NCBI RefSeq assembly: GCF_008364555.1
Contig: NZ_VTUC01000002.1
Coordinates: 275,749 to 339,748 of the forward strand
Length of the DNA: 64,000 nucleotides
Reading direction: 5' to 3'
From: Enterobacter vonholyi
Lineage (GTDB): Bacteria; Pseudomonadota; Gammaproteobacteria; Enterobacterales; Enterobacteriaceae
In this document: positions 55,371-64,000 of the stretch, in pieces
How positions within the stretch are numbered: position 1 is the stretch's first letter
Layout: each line of letters starts with the position of its first letter
Program-made: the position numbers and the translations under genes
Notes under the pieces: generated by a model
The model's database searches: none
What the model saw: only the letters and a program-made list of their open reading frames with translations
What the model was told of the DNA's origin: nothing

Positions 55371-56555
55371 TCAGAGCACCAACCCCGCAAAGCTCGCCGA
55401 CAGTAAACTTACCAGCGTTGCTCCATACACCAGACGCAGACCGAAACGCGACACTACGTTCCCCTGCTGCTCGTTAAGACCCTTAATCGCTCCGGCCACA
55501 ATGCCGATGGATGCGAAGTTCGCGAACGACACCAGGAAGACGGATAAAATCCCCAGCCCGCGCGGGGACATCTGATGAGCGATTTTTTGCAGCTCAATCA
55601 TCGCCACAAATTCATTCGCCACCAGCTTGGTCGCCATAATACTGCCCGCGTTCAGGGCGTCACCCAGCGGAATACCCACCAGCCACGCCAGGGGATAAAA
55701 TACATAGCCTAGGATCTGCTGGAAGCTCATGCCAAATACGCTGGAGAAGAGGGCGTTAACGGCGCTAATAAGCGCGATAAAGCCAATCAGCATCGCCAGA
55801 ATAATCATCGCCACTTTAAAACCGGCCAGAATATACTCGCCGAGCATTTCGAAGAAGCTCTGCGATTCATGCAGTTTTTCCAGCTTGATATCCGGCTCCG
55901 CTTCCGGGCGTGCCGGGTTGATGACCGAAAGAATAATAAAGGTGCTGAACATGTTCAGAATCAGCGCCGCGACGACAAAGTTAGCATCGAGCATGGTCAT
56001 ATACGCCCCGACAATCGACAGGGAGACCGTCGACATCGCCGTGGCTGCCATGGTGAAGAGACGACGGGAAGAGAGATCCCCCAGCACGCCCTTGTAGGCA
56101 ATGAAGTTTTCCGACTGGCCGAGTATCAGCGAGCTAACCGCGTTAAAGGATTCCAGCTTACCCATGCCGTTCAGTTTCGACAGCAGCGTACCGATCACCC
56201 GAATAAAAATCGGCAGGATCCGCCAGTGCTGAAGAATACCAATCAGCGCGGAAATAAAAATAATTGGGCAAAGCACGCCGAGGAAAATGAACGCCAGCCC
56301 TTTTTCACCCATACCGCCAAAGACGAAATTGGTGCCTTCGCCAGCAAATTTGAGCAGTGACTCAAAAAATCCCGAGACGTATTTAATCAGGAATAACCCG
56401 CTTTCGGCGTGCAGGAAAAAGAACGCCAGGGCAATTTCAATGACAATCAGCTGTAAAACAAAACGAATGCGAACTTTTCGGCGGTCGAAACTTACCAGCC
56501 AGGCAAGCGCGAGAATAATAACCAGCGCCAGCAGGAAATGGACAATTTTAAACAT
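55371..56555 (-). CDS. NupC-family concentrative nucleoside transporter
   Basis: The 394-residue CNT-family protein ([74 protein letters not shown]) matches NupC/NupX/PsuT-type H+/nucleoside symporters with nucleoside-binding GQSE and NEF motifs. The particular member (NupC, NupX or PsuT) cannot be decided by eye. It is a single gene between a REP element and the efe operon. Confidence 0.88.
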   Translation of the reverse strand: MFKIVHFLLALVIILALAWLVSFDRRKVRIRFVLQLIVIEIALAFFFLHAESGLFLIKYVSGFFESLLKFAGEGTNFVFGGMGEKGLAFIFLGVLCPIIFISALIGILQHWRILPIFIRVIGTLLSKLNGMGKLESFNAVSSLILGQSENFIAYKGVLGDLSSRRLFTMAATAMSTVSLSIVGAYMTMLDANFVVAALILNMFSTFIILSVINPARPEAEPDIKLEKLHESQSFFEMLGEYILAGFKVAMIILAMLIGFIALISAVNALFSSVFGMSFQQILGYVFYPLAWLVGIPLGDALNAGSIMATKLVANEFVAMIELQKIAHQMSPRGLGILSVFLVSFANFASIGIVAGAIKGLNEQQGNVVSRFGLRLVYGATLVSLLSASFAGLVL

Positions 56556-56730
56556 AATTTATTTTCACCAGGTGTTTGAGGCGGATATTTAGCCACAGCC
56601 CTGAATCAGCGTAAATGGGCATTTTCGTTATAACTTATAAAGTTGAACGTAACGTATGTAACTATTATCAGGCTGGGCGTTTACAACTCGTCATCAAAAC
56701 ACCGCACATTTCGCTTGTTTTTCTTTTCGC

Positions 56731-56749
56731 CGTAATGATAATCACTATC
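56731..56749. promoter_or_regulatory. Fur box upstream of efeU
   Basis: cgtaatgataatcactatc matches GATAATGATAATCATTATC at 16 of 19 positions, 58 bp upstream of the efeU start. Confidence 0.8.
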
Positions 56750-56806
56750 ACAAGAATTTACCTTTCTTTGCATCAGTTGACCGCGATAAACATTTAAGGT
56801 GTCGGC

Positions 56807-57640
56807 ATGTTTGTTCCATTTCTCATTATGTTACGTGAAGGGCTCGAAGCCGCCCTTATCGTGAGCCTCATCGCCAGTTATCTGAAGCGAACCCAGCGCG
56901 GACGCTGGATTGGCGTCATGTGGGTCGGGGTATTCCTTGCCGCGGCGCTCTGCCTGGGCTTAGGTGTCCTCATCAACGAAACCACCGGCGAGTTCCCGCA
57001 GAAAGAGCAGGAGCTGTTTGAAGGTATCGTCGCCGTGATTGCGGTGGTGATCCTCACCTGGATGGTGTTCTGGATGCGTAAAGTCTCGCGTAACGTGAAG
57101 GTGCAGCTGGAGCAGGCGGTGGACAATGCCCTGCAGAAGGGGAACAACCACGGCTGGGCGCTCATTATGATGGTCTTTTTCGCCGTCGCGCGTGAAGGCC
57201 TGGAGTCTGTTTTCTTCCTGCTGGCGGCGTTTCAGCAGGATGTGGGGATCTGGCCGCCGCTCGGGGCCATGCTGGGTCTCGCCACGGCCGTGGTGCTTGG
57301 TTTCCTGCTGTACTGGGGCGGTATCCGCCTGAACCTGGGCGCTTTCTTCAAGTGGACCAGCCTGTTTATTCTGCTGGTGGCGGCAGGGCTGGCGGCAGGG
57401 GCGATTCGCGCCTTCCATGAAGCGGGCCTGTGGAACCACTTCCAGGACGTCGCGTTCGACCTTAGCAACGTGCTCTCCACGCACTCTCTGACCGGCACTC
57501 TGCTCGAAGGTATCTTCGGCTATCAGGAAACGCCGAGCGTCAGCGAAGTGGCGATTTACTTTATCTATCTGGTTCCGGCGCTGGTGCTGTTCGCAATGCC
57601 GCCGCGTACCGGCACGCAGGCGTCTCGCGTTACGCCATAA
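56807..57640 (+). CDS. efeU: EfeU, ferrous iron permease
   Basis: The 277-residue protein is an oxidase-dependent Fe2+ transporter with two REGLE motifs (residues 10-14 and 129-133) in helices 1 and 4 and seven membrane segments. It imports Fe2+ under acidic, aerobic low-iron conditions together with EfeO and EfeB. In E. coli K-12 the gene is broken by a frameshift; here it is intact. It starts with a GTGTCGGC leader. Confidence 0.95.
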   Translation: MFVPFLIMLREGLEAALIVSLIASYLKRTQRGRWIGVMWVGVFLAAALCLGLGVLINETTGEFPQKEQELFEGIVAVIAVVILTWMVFWMRKVSRNVKVQLEQAVDNALQKGNNHGWALIMMVFFAVAREGLESVFFLLAAFQQDVGIWPPLGAMLGLATAVVLGFLLYWGGIRLNLGAFFKWTSLFILLVAAGLAAGAIRAFHEAGLWNHFQDVAFDLSNVLSTHSLTGTLLEGIFGYQETPSVSEVAIYFIYLVPALVLFAMPPRTGTQASRVTP

Positions 57641-57681
57641 TAGTTGATTTAGTTACAACATACTTTTTAAAGGGAAGAGTC

Positions 57682-58809
57682 ATGGCAATTCAGTTCCGTC
57701 GTAGTGCGTTATGCGCAGGCATTGCCGCGCTGTTCGCTTCTGCATTCTCCGCCTGGGGCGCGGATGTTCCTCAGGTTAAAGTCACCGTTAATGATAAGCA
57801 GTGTGAGCCGATGACCCTCACGGTGAACAGCGGCAAAACCCAGTTTATTATTCAGAACCACAGCCAGAAGGCGCTGGAATGGGAGATCCTGAAAGGCGTT
57901 CTGGTGGTGGAAGAGCGTGAAAATATCGCTCCTGGCTTCAGCCAGAAGATGACCGCCAACCTGCAGCCGGGCGAGTATGAGATGACCTGCGGCCTGCTGA
58001 CCAACCCTAAAGGGAAGCTGATCGTCAAAGGTGAAGCGACGGCCGATGCGGCGAAAGGCGCTGCGGTGCTGAGCCTGGGCGATGCGATTACCGCGTATAA
58101 AGCGTACGTCACGAAAGAGACGGCAGATCTGGCAGCGGCAACCAAAGCCTTTACCGATGCGGTGAAGGCCGGTGACATCGAAAAAGCGAAATCCCTCTAT
58201 GCGCCAACACGTCAGCACTACGAGCGTATCGAGCCGATCGCCGAGCTGTTCTCTGACCTTGATGGCAGCATCGACGCCCGCGAAGATGATTTCGAGCAGA
58301 AGGCCGCCGATCCGAAATTCACCGGTTTCCACCGTCTGGAAAAAGCCCTGTTTGGCGACAACTCCACCAAAGGGATGGAGAAATACGCTGAGCAGCTGAA
58401 CGGCGACGTGCTGGAGCTGCAAAAGCGCATCAGCGAGCTGGCCTTCCCGCCGTCAAAAGTGGTGGGCGGCGCGGCCGGCCTGATTGAAGAAGTGGCCGCG
58501 AGCAAAATCAGCGGCGAAGAAGATCGCTATAGCCATACCGATCTGTGGGACTTCCAGGCCAACGTCGACGGCGCGCAGAAAATCGTTAACCTGCTGCGTC
58601 CTCAGCTGCAGAAAGAGAACGGCGAGCTGCTGGGCAAGGTGGATGCCAACTTCAAAAAAGTCGACACTATTCTGGCGAAGTACCGCACCAAAGACGGGTT
58701 TGAGACCTACGACAAGCTGACCGACGCCGATCGTAACGCGCTGAAAGGCCCGATTACCGCCCTGGCGGAAGATCTCTCCCTGCTGCGTGGCGTACTGGGT
58801 CTGGACTAA
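57682..58809 (+). CDS. efeO: EfeO, periplasmic iron-binding component
   Basis: 375 residues with a signal peptide ([20 protein letters not shown]), an N-terminal cupredoxin-like domain ([20 protein letters not shown]) and a C-terminal M75 imelysin domain with the GFHRLEKAL HxxE metal site. It is thought to deliver iron to EfeU. The gene lies 41 bp after efeU, before efeB. Confidence 0.95.
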   Translation: MAIQFRRSALCAGIAALFASAFSAWGADVPQVKVTVNDKQCEPMTLTVNSGKTQFIIQNHSQKALEWEILKGVLVVEERENIAPGFSQKMTANLQPGEYEMTCGLLTNPKGKLIVKGEATADAAKGAAVLSLGDAITAYKAYVTKETADLAAATKAFTDAVKAGDIEKAKSLYAPTRQHYERIEPIAELFSDLDGSIDAREDDFEQKAADPKFTGFHRLEKALFGDNSTKGMEKYAEQLNGDVLELQKRISELAFPPSKVVGGAAGLIEEVAASKISGEEDRYSHTDLWDFQANVDGAQKIVNLLRPQLQKENGELLGKVDANFKKVDTILAKYRTKDGFETYDKLTDADRNALKGPITALAEDLSLLRGVLGLD

Positions 58810-58814
58810 GCACG

Positions 58815-60098
58815 ATGAATAAGCATAGCGAGAACGACGTGGTTGAGCCTTCACGTCGTCGGTTGTTAAAAGGGGTAGGGGCGCTGGGGGGCGCGCTTGC
58901 TCTGGCTGGCGGGTGTCCGGTAGCGCATGCGGCAAAACCGCAAAGCGCGCCCGGCACGCTGTCACCCAATGCCCGCATGGAGACGCAGCCGTTTTATGGC
59001 GAGCATCAGGCGGGCATCCTGACGCCGCAGCAGGCGTCGATGATGCTGGTGGCCTTTGATTCGCTGGCCAGCGATAAAGCCGATCTGGAACGTCTGTTCC
59101 GCCTGCTGACGACGCGCATCGCGTTTCTCACCGCCGGTGGACCGGCGCCCGATACGCCGAACCCGCGTCTGCCGCCAATGGACTCCGGCATTCTGGGGCC
59201 GTTTATCGCCCCTGACAACCTGACCATTACCGTTTCGCTGGGGGAATCGCTGTTTGATACACGCTATGGGCTGGCAAAACAGAAGCCGAAAGCGCTGCAG
59301 AAAATGACGCGTTTCCCGAATGACTCGTTGGACGCTGCGCTGTGTCATGGCGACCTGCTTCTGCAAATTTGTGCCAACACCCAGGATACGGTGATCCACG
59401 CCCTGCGCGACATCATCAAGCACACGCCGGATCTGCTAAGCGTGCGCTGGAAGCGGGAAGGGTTTATCTCGGACCACGCCGCCCGCAGCAAGGGGAAAGA
59501 GACCCCGGTGAACCTGCTGGGCTTCAAGGACGGCACGGCCAACCCGGACAGCCACGATGGTGCGCTCATGAAGGAGGTGGTGTGGGTCACTGCCGATCAG
59601 GGCGAACCGGCATGGGCGGTGGGCGGCAGCTACCAGGCGGTGAGGATTATCCAGTTCCACGTGGAGTTCTGGGACCGCACGCCGCTCAAAGAGCAGCAGA
59701 CGATCTTCGGCCGCGATAAGCAAAGCGGCGCGCCGCTCGGCATGAAGAACGAGCATGACGTGCCCGACTACGCCAGCGATCCTAATGGCGATGTGATTGC
59801 GCTGGACAGCCACATTCGTCTGGCCAATCCGCGCACCAAAGAGACGCAGTCCAGTCTGATGATGCGTCGGGGATACAGCTACTCGCTCGGCGTGACTAAC
59901 TCCGGTCAGCTCGATATGGGGCTGCTGTTCGTCTGCTACCAGCACGATCTGGAAAAGGGCTTCCTCACCGTGCAGAAGCGCTTAAACGGAGAGGCGCTGG
60001 AAGAGTACATTAAACCTATCGGCGGAGGCTATTTCTTTGCCCTGCCGGGCGTGCGCGACAGCGGCGCGTATCTCGCTCAGGGTCTTATTGAAGCCTGA
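58815..60098 (+). CDS. efeB: EfeB, Tat-exported DyP-type heme peroxidase
   Basis: The 427-residue protein has a twin-arginine signal [20 protein letters not shown] and the DyP motif [10 protein letters not shown] (GxxDG). It oxidises Fe2+ or extracts iron from heme in the periplasm in support of EfeU. It lies five bases after efeO, in the same operon. Confidence 0.95.
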   Translation: MNKHSENDVVEPSRRRLLKGVGALGGALALAGGCPVAHAAKPQSAPGTLSPNARMETQPFYGEHQAGILTPQQASMMLVAFDSLASDKADLERLFRLLTTRIAFLTAGGPAPDTPNPRLPPMDSGILGPFIAPDNLTITVSLGESLFDTRYGLAKQKPKALQKMTRFPNDSLDAALCHGDLLLQICANTQDTVIHALRDIIKHTPDLLSVRWKREGFISDHAARSKGKETPVNLLGFKDGTANPDSHDGALMKEVVWVTADQGEPAWAVGGSYQAVRIIQFHVEFWDRTPLKEQQTIFGRDKQSGAPLGMKNEHDVPDYASDPNGDVIALDSHIRLANPRTKETQSSLMMRRGYSYSLGVTNSGQLDMGLLFVCYQHDLEKGFLTVQKRLNGEALEEYIKPIGGGYFFALPGVRDSGAYLAQGLIEA

Positions 60099-60102
60099 TA
60101 AT

Positions 60103-60136
60103 TGTCCCCGCAACCGTTCGCGGGGACATTATTTTT
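60103..60136 (+). terminator. Terminator of efeUOB
   Basis: Stem tgtccccgc / gcggggaca with an 8-nt loop followed by a T-run. Confidence 0.9.
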
Positions 60137-60152
60137 TCATATGACTATCCTG

Positions 60153-60170
60153 CTGTTATATTTCTGTAAT
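60153..60170 (+). promoter_or_regulatory. Pho box upstream of phoH
   Basis: Direct repeat ctgttat-attt-ctgtaat matches the PhoB consensus CTGTCAT-N4-CTGTCAT, consistent with PhoB control of phoH. Confidence 0.75.
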
Positions 60171-60322
60171 ATTTCTATATGAGACTGATTTCAACTGTAG
60201 GGACAGTCCTAAAAGTTGCATTCAGGTAAAATAAATGTTGCATTTATGATAACTCCTGATGTACTTAAGATAAGACAGCGGTAGTTCCCGGCAGTGATGC
60301 TGAATCACTATGGAGATCGCGA

Positions 60323-61387
60323 ATGGTTGCGTCCTGTACTGGACAAGGTAAACATAACAACCGCAGCACCCGGCGCGGAGGCTCAGACTCCGGCAGCGAT
60401 TTCCTCACCACTAAATTTTCCCCCCTCCCTCAAGAATCTGATTCGACCGACGTGCAGAACGGTGCGCGTAGCTGTTCCGTATCGTCATCCGATAGTGCAA
60501 GCAATGGCTTACAAGGAAGCCAACCCTCTGATGTTCGTGCGCATAATCGTGCCGACGCTGGCGCGTGTGATGAATACCAACAACTCAAGGTGCTATCCAT
60601 GGGAAGACAAAAAGCAGTGATCAAAGCTCGTCGCGAAGCAAAACGTGTGCTGAGACGGGATTCACGTAGCCATAAACAGCGTGAAGAAGAATCGGTCACC
60701 TCGCTTGTGCAGATGAGTGGCGTAGAAGCAATTGGCATGGCCCGAGACAGCCGTGATAATTCTCCAATTGTGGCGCGCAATGAGGCTCAGGCGCACTACC
60801 TGAATGCTATCGAGAGTAAACAGCTCATCTTTGCAACCGGTGAAGCCGGATGCGGGAAAACCTGGATCAGTGCAGCCAAAGCGGCGGAAGCGCTGATCCA
60901 TAAGGACGTGGAAAGAATCATTGTTACCCGTCCGGTACTGCAGGCTGATGAAGATCTCGGCTTCTTGCCCGGTGATATTTCGGAGAAATTTGCCCCGTAC
61001 TTCAGGCCCGTCTATGACGTGCTGGTGAAGCGGCTGGGTGCATCCTTCATGCAGTACTGCCTGCGGCCAGAGATTGGCAAGGTGGAAATCGCGCCGTTCG
61101 CCTATATGCGCGGACGTACATTTGAAAATGCGGTCGTCATTCTTGACGAGGCTCAGAACGTGACCGCTGCGCAAATGAAGATGTTTTTAACGCGCCTCGG
61201 GGAGAACGTGACGGTTATCGTTAACGGCGATATTACCCAGTGTGACCTGCCGTCCGGCGTGAAATCCGGACTGAGCGACGCCATGTCACGTTTTGAGGAA
61301 GATGAGATGATTGGGGTGGTACGTTTCACTAAAGAGGACTGCGTGCGATCGGCGCTCTGCCAGCGCACGCTGCAAGCGTATTACTGA
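60323..61387 (+). CDS. phoH: PhoH, phosphate-starvation ATPase
   Basis: 354 residues, the same as the E. coli annotation. A poorly conserved Ser-rich N-terminus (1-92) precedes MGRQKAVIKARREAKRVLRR and the ATPase domain with Walker A FATGEAGCGKTWIS, VILDEAQNVT and NGDITQCDLPSG. ATP-binding protein induced by PhoB; RNA-associated role suspected. A second start at 60599 with AAGGTGC upstream would give a 262-residue protein; the first start has GGAGATCGCGA, so both are plausible. Confidence 0.92.
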   Translation: MVASCTGQGKHNNRSTRRGGSDSGSDFLTTKFSPLPQESDSTDVQNGARSCSVSSSDSASNGLQGSQPSDVRAHNRADAGACDEYQQLKVLSMGRQKAVIKARREAKRVLRRDSRSHKQREEESVTSLVQMSGVEAIGMARDSRDNSPIVARNEAQAHYLNAIESKQLIFATGEAGCGKTWISAAKAAEALIHKDVERIIVTRPVLQADEDLGFLPGDISEKFAPYFRPVYDVLVKRLGASFMQYCLRPEIGKVEIAPFAYMRGRTFENAVVILDEAQNVTAAQMKMFLTRLGENVTVIVNGDITQCDLPSGVKSGLSDAMSRFEEDEMIGVVRFTKEDCVRSALCQRTLQAYY

Positions 61388-61400
61388 GTTTGCTGTTGCG

Positions 61401-61432
61401 TTCAAGGCCCGGGAAACCGGGCTTTGTTTTTT
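61401..61432 (+). terminator. Terminator of phoH
   Basis: gcccgg / ccgggc stem with aag/ctt extension followed by a T-rich tract. Confidence 0.8.
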
Positions 61433-61436
61433 GTGC

Positions 61437-61523
61437 GGGCAGCCTGTTCGCTGCGCTCACAGTCTGTCCAACTGGCTGCGCCAGTTGTCGAACCCCGGTC
61501 GGGGATTCTCATCCCCCCTTTTC
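61437..61523. repeat. Dyad-rich repeat downstream of tRNA-Ser(GGA)
   Basis: The stretch holds imperfect dyads (aactggctgcgccagtt; ccccggtcgggg; ggggattctcatcccc) resembling tRNA-arm pieces. It lies just beyond the tRNA terminator. Its role is unknown. Confidence 0.35.
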
Positions 61524-61537
61524 GGAGAATATAAAAG

Positions 61538-61563
61538 AAAAAAGCCCGTACTTTCGTACGAGC
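61538..61563 (-). terminator. Terminator of tRNA-Ser(GGA), first copy
   Basis: gcccgtac / gtacgagc stem with a single mismatch and T-run on the minus strand. Confidence 0.88.
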
Positions 61564-61577
61564 TCTCATCTTAAATA

Positions 61578-61665
61578 TGGCGGTGAGGGGGGGATTCGAA
61601 CCCCCGATACGTTGCCGTATACACACTTTCCAGGCGTGCTCCTTCAGCCACTCGGACACCTCACC
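61578..61665 (-). tRNA. serX: tRNA-Ser(GGA), first copy
   Basis: 88-nt class II tRNA (GGTGAGG acceptor, long variable arm, CCA encoded) with anticodon GGA (plus-strand tcc at 61629-61631). In E. coli serX lies in the same region downstream of phoH. An identical copy is at 63904-63991. Confidence 0.96.
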
Positions 61666-61780
61666 ATATTGTTTTGCTGCCTCACAGCTTGGGGGGCAAC
61701 GGGGCGCTACTATAGGGAGTTGCGCTGACACGGTCAAGCAGATTTTCAGCTTTAGTGCCTGTTCGGTTAAGCAATAATCA

Positions 61781-61805
61781 GCTCCACGGTTTTTCGCCGT
61801 GGAGC
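61781..61805. terminator. Hairpin downstream of the pirin gene
   Basis: gctccacgg / ccgtggagc nine-base stem with a 7-nt loop, between pirin and tRNA-Ser(GGA). No clear T-run, so the function is unsure. Confidence 0.45.
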
Positions 61806-61893
61806 AGGGGATTAACGCTGCGAATCGAGAACTTAACGGTTTAAGCGGGCGCTGGATCTCGGAGATCACAGCGGCAGTCCTCCTTTATTACGT

Positions 61894-62754
61894 TCAGATC
61901 TGGCCGAAGCGGCCGGAATTGAAATCACGAATGGCTTCGTTGATTTCACTCTTAGTGTTCATCACAAACGGGCCATAGCCCACGATCGGTTCATTCAGCG
62001 GCTCGCCGGCCATCAGCAGCACTTTTGCATCGCTGTTCGCCTCCTGGTGCAGTTTGTCACCTTCCTGACTCAATACGACCAGCTGGGCTTCACCCGCCTG
62101 AGTTGCACCGTTCACCGTGATGCTGCCTTCAAGCACGACCAGCGCCGTGCTCCAGCCTTCAGGCTGATTGAGCGTCAGATGGCTTCCCTGGTTCAGAGCG
62201 ATGTCCCAGACGTTAAGCGGCGAGAAGGTGTGCGCCGGGCCGGTCACCGTGTCGTAGCGACCGGCAATAACTCGCAGCGAACCGCTGTTATCCGGCAGCG
62301 TCACCACCGGGATGTCGGCTTTCGTGATGCTCTGGTAGCCCGGTGCCGCCATCTTGTCTTTCGCCGGCAGGTTGACCCAAAGCTGCATCATTTTCAGTTC
62401 CCCGCCTTTCTGTGAGAACGCGCTGGAGTGGAACTCCTCGTGCAAAATGCCTGCCCCTGCGGTCATCCACTGCACGTCGCCGGGACCAATGACGCCGCCT
62501 TTACCCGTGGAGTCGCGATGCTCCACTTCACCGGCATAGACGATAGTGACCGTTTCAAAACCCCGGTGAGGGTGTTGACCCACCCCACGTTTCGCACCAT
62601 CAGCCGGAAAGGTATATGGGCCCGCGTAGTCCAGCAGCAGGAACGGGCTGAGCGGCTCGCCGTGCGTCTGATAAGAAAACATTGAACGGACCGGGAAACC
62701 ATCGCCAACCCAGTGCTGGCGGGGAGCGGTATAAACGCCTGTTACGTTTTTCAT
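61894..62754 (-). CDS. Pirin-family bicupin
   Basis: 286 residues from MKNVTGVYTAPRQHWVGDGF (start follows CAGGAGTTAATC). The cupin motif GVGQHPHRGFETVTIVYAGEVEHRD (first part) with His ligands and GILHEEFHS are diagnostic of pirins such as YhaK/YhhW, some of which act as quercetinases. It is divergent from a LysR regulator across about 110 bp, probably its regulator. Bracketed by two tRNA-Ser(GGA) genes. Confidence 0.9.
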   Translation of the reverse strand: MKNVTGVYTAPRQHWVGDGFPVRSMFSYQTHGEPLSPFLLLDYAGPYTFPADGAKRGVGQHPHRGFETVTIVYAGEVEHRDSTGKGGVIGPGDVQWMTAGAGILHEEFHSSAFSQKGGELKMMQLWVNLPAKDKMAAPGYQSITKADIPVVTLPDNSGSLRVIAGRYDTVTGPAHTFSPLNVWDIALNQGSHLTLNQPEGWSTALVVLEGSITVNGATQAGEAQLVVLSQEGDKLHQEANSDAKVLLMAGEPLNEPIVGYGPFVMNTKSEINEAIRDFNSGRFGQI

Positions 62755-62863
62755 GATTAACTCCTGATGTTCTGTTGATGTAATTAGCTTATATTCAGGG
62801 TCAATATCCCGGTAGATAGTGAAAATGGCATTCACTGTTCTGAAAATAGAACGATGAGGTTTT

Positions 62864-63769
62864 ATGCAGGATCTCAATGACTTTGTCTGGTTTGTGAAGG
62901 TGGTGGACTACGGTGGCTTTGCTGCGGCGGGAAGGGCGCTTGATTTACCGAAGTCCAGGCTAAGCCGCCGGATTGCGCAGCTGGAAGAGCGGCTTGGCGT
63001 ACGGCTCATCCATAGAACAACCCGGCATTTTACGGTGACCGAGGTCGGCCAGACGTTCTATCAGCACTGCAAAGCGATGATGGTGGAGGCCGAGGCTGCC
63101 GAGGAAGCCGTGGCGGCACTGCAGGCCGAACCGCGCGGTATCGTCAGGATCACGTGTCCGATAACCTTACTGCATGTCCACGTTGGTCCGATGCTGGCAA
63201 GTTTTATGGCGCGCTACCCCGGGATCAATCTTCAGCTTGAGGCGACTAACCGGCGGGTAGATCTGGTGGGAGAGGGCGTGGATATCGCGATCCGCGTACG
63301 CCCGCGTCCGTTTGATGACAGTGACCTGGTGTTAAGGGTGCTGGCTGACCGGGGGCATTGCCTGGTGGCAAGCCCGGCGTTGATTGCCCGTCTGGGGGAA
63401 CCGTCAATGCCGTCTGAACTCAGCGCCTGGCCTGGATTAAGTATGGGAGAGGGAAAGCACAACCATAAGTGGGCACTTTCCGGACCCGACGGGGCGAAAG
63501 CGGAGATCCATTACCATCCCCGTTTGATCAGTACGGATATGCTCGCGCTGCGTGAAGCCGCCATGGCAGGCATTGGCGTGGTGCAGTTGCCGATTTTGAT
63601 GGTGAAGGATCAGCTTGCGTCCGGTGAGCTGGTCCGGGTGCTTGAGGCATGGGAACCCAGACGGGAAGTGATTCATGCCGTTTATCCTTCAAGACGCGGT
63701 TTGCTGCCCTCCGTTAGGGCGCTGGTGGATTTTCTGACCGAAGAGTATGCGAAGATGGTGGAAGAGTAG
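62864..63769 (+). CDS. LysR-family regulator
   Basis: The 301-residue LTTR has an N-terminal HTH (AAAGRALDLPKSRLSRRIAQ, LIHRTTRHFTVTEVG) and a type 2 periplasmic-binding-fold effector domain. This N-terminus is typical of the CrgA/AaeR-like subgroup. It is divergent from the pirin gene. Its activator ligand is unknown; the pair occurs widely in proteobacteria. Confidence 0.9.
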   Translation: MQDLNDFVWFVKVVDYGGFAAAGRALDLPKSRLSRRIAQLEERLGVRLIHRTTRHFTVTEVGQTFYQHCKAMMVEAEAAEEAVAALQAEPRGIVRITCPITLLHVHVGPMLASFMARYPGINLQLEATNRRVDLVGEGVDIAIRVRPRPFDDSDLVLRVLADRGHCLVASPALIARLGEPSMPSELSAWPGLSMGEGKHNHKWALSGPDGAKAEIHYHPRLISTDMLALREAAMAGIGVVQLPILMVKDQLASGELVRVLEAWEPRREVIHAVYPSRRGLLPSVRALVDFLTEEYAKMVEE

Positions 63770-63775
63770 TTTTTT

Positions 63776-63807
63776 CCGGGTCGGGTAAGCGCAGCGCCAC
63801 CCGACAT
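63776..63807. repeat. REP-type palindromic element
   Basis: gtcgggt / acccgac arms around aagcgcagcgcc, downstream of the LysR gene. Confidence 0.75.
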
Positions 63808-63828
63808 GAGTTTCGCACAGAGCCACAA

Positions 63829-63843
63829 GGTTCGAATCCCCCC
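63829..63843 (+). pseudogene. Vestigial tRNA T-arm fragment
   Basis: GGTTCGAATCCCCCC on the plus strand equals the 3' T-arm of tRNA-Ser(GGA), but in the opposite orientation to that tRNA and without acceptor or CCA. It may be a remnant of an attachment site or recombination. Confidence 0.35.
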
Positions 63844-63862
63844 TGCATGCGTACAATATGCG

Positions 63863-63890
63863 AAAAAAAAGCCCGCATTTTCATGCGAGC
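63863..63890 (-). terminator. Terminator of tRNA-Ser(GGA), second copy
   Basis: gcccgcat / atgcgagc stem with a single mismatch and eight A on plus (T-run on minus); the arms differ from the first copy by compensated changes. Confidence 0.88.
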
Positions 63891-63903
63891 TCTTCTTTAA
63901 ATA

Positions 63904-63991
63904 TGGCGGTGAGGGGGGGATTCGAACCCCCGATACGTTGCCGTATACACACTTTCCAGGCGTGCTCCTTCAGCCACTCGGACACCTCACC
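63904..63991 (-). tRNA. tRNA-Ser(GGA), second copy
   Basis: 88 nt, identical to the copy at 61578-61665, with the same leader/trailer type. The window ends nine bases after its 5' end. Confidence 0.96.
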
Positions 63992-64000
63992 ATATTGTCA

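Noticed and set aside
60294..60620. 108-codon ORF in another frame over the phoH N-terminus
   Set aside because: No homology features; overlaps a frame that is recognisably PhoH.

Overview
The window is a chromosomal segment from an Enterobacteriaceae member close to Enterobacter/Klebsiella. The conserved E. coli-like backbone is recognisable in order: yccA - tRNA-Ser(UGA), agp - yccJ - wrbA - ymdF, rutGFEDCBA/rutR, putA/putP, efeUOB - phoH - tRNA-Ser(GGA). Accessory blocks are inserted between these. No insertion sequence, prophage gene, integrase or CRISPR array was seen.

Layout. 1-5 kb: a CS1/class 5 (alpha) fimbrial operon on the minus strand (chaperone, major subunit, truncated usher), divergent from a ToxR/CadC-type membrane regulator overlapped by a FidL-like membrane partner (MarT/FidL arrangement). 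5-7.6 kb: yccA and an orphan OppA-like binding protein. 7.7-14 kb: a cassette bracketed by two tRNA-Ser(UGA) genes. It holds an orphan YjhX/TopAI-type toxin with a leader mini-ORF, an alpha/beta hydrolase, and a five-gene Dlt-like operon (D-X-B-A-C). The 40-residue DltX-like microprotein of that operon ends in F-E-Y-Q-K-F, the C-terminal FxYxxF signature of Gram-positive DltX. A complete Dlt-type acyl-transfer set in a Gram-negative without teichoic acids is the most unusual system here.

14-34 kb: a contiguous purine-catabolism supercluster. hpxDE (hypoxanthine/xanthine oxidation), hpxO, hpxT, hpxQ, guaD, hpxC, hpxSAB, hpxWXYZ, hpxU and hpxFGHIJK together cover guanine/hypoxanthine to urate, allantoin, allantoate, oxalurate and oxamate. 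In Klebsiella these genes are described as separate clusters. I find sigma-54 -24/-12 promoter matches before hpxO, hpxQ, guaD, hpxW and hpxF (and a weaker one before hpxC), with NtrC-like sites near hpxO/hpxQ and hpxF. This suggests direct nitrogen control of the locus; the rut pyrimidine operon at 42-48 kb has a similar promoter plus a RutR-like box.

34-42 kb: a short MgtE-type Mg2+ transporter preceded by an M-box riboswitch, a DedA protein, two SDR/HxlR modules, agp, yccJ, wrbA, ymdF and an EamA exporter. 42-61 kb: rut, put (five PutA-type operator hexamers between putA and putP), a DUF3574 lipoprotein, a nucleoside transporter, efeUOB (Fur box) and phoH (Pho box). 61.5-64 kb: two tRNA-Ser(GGA) genes bracket a pirin/LysR pair, echoing the duplicated tRNA-Ser(UGA) arrangement.
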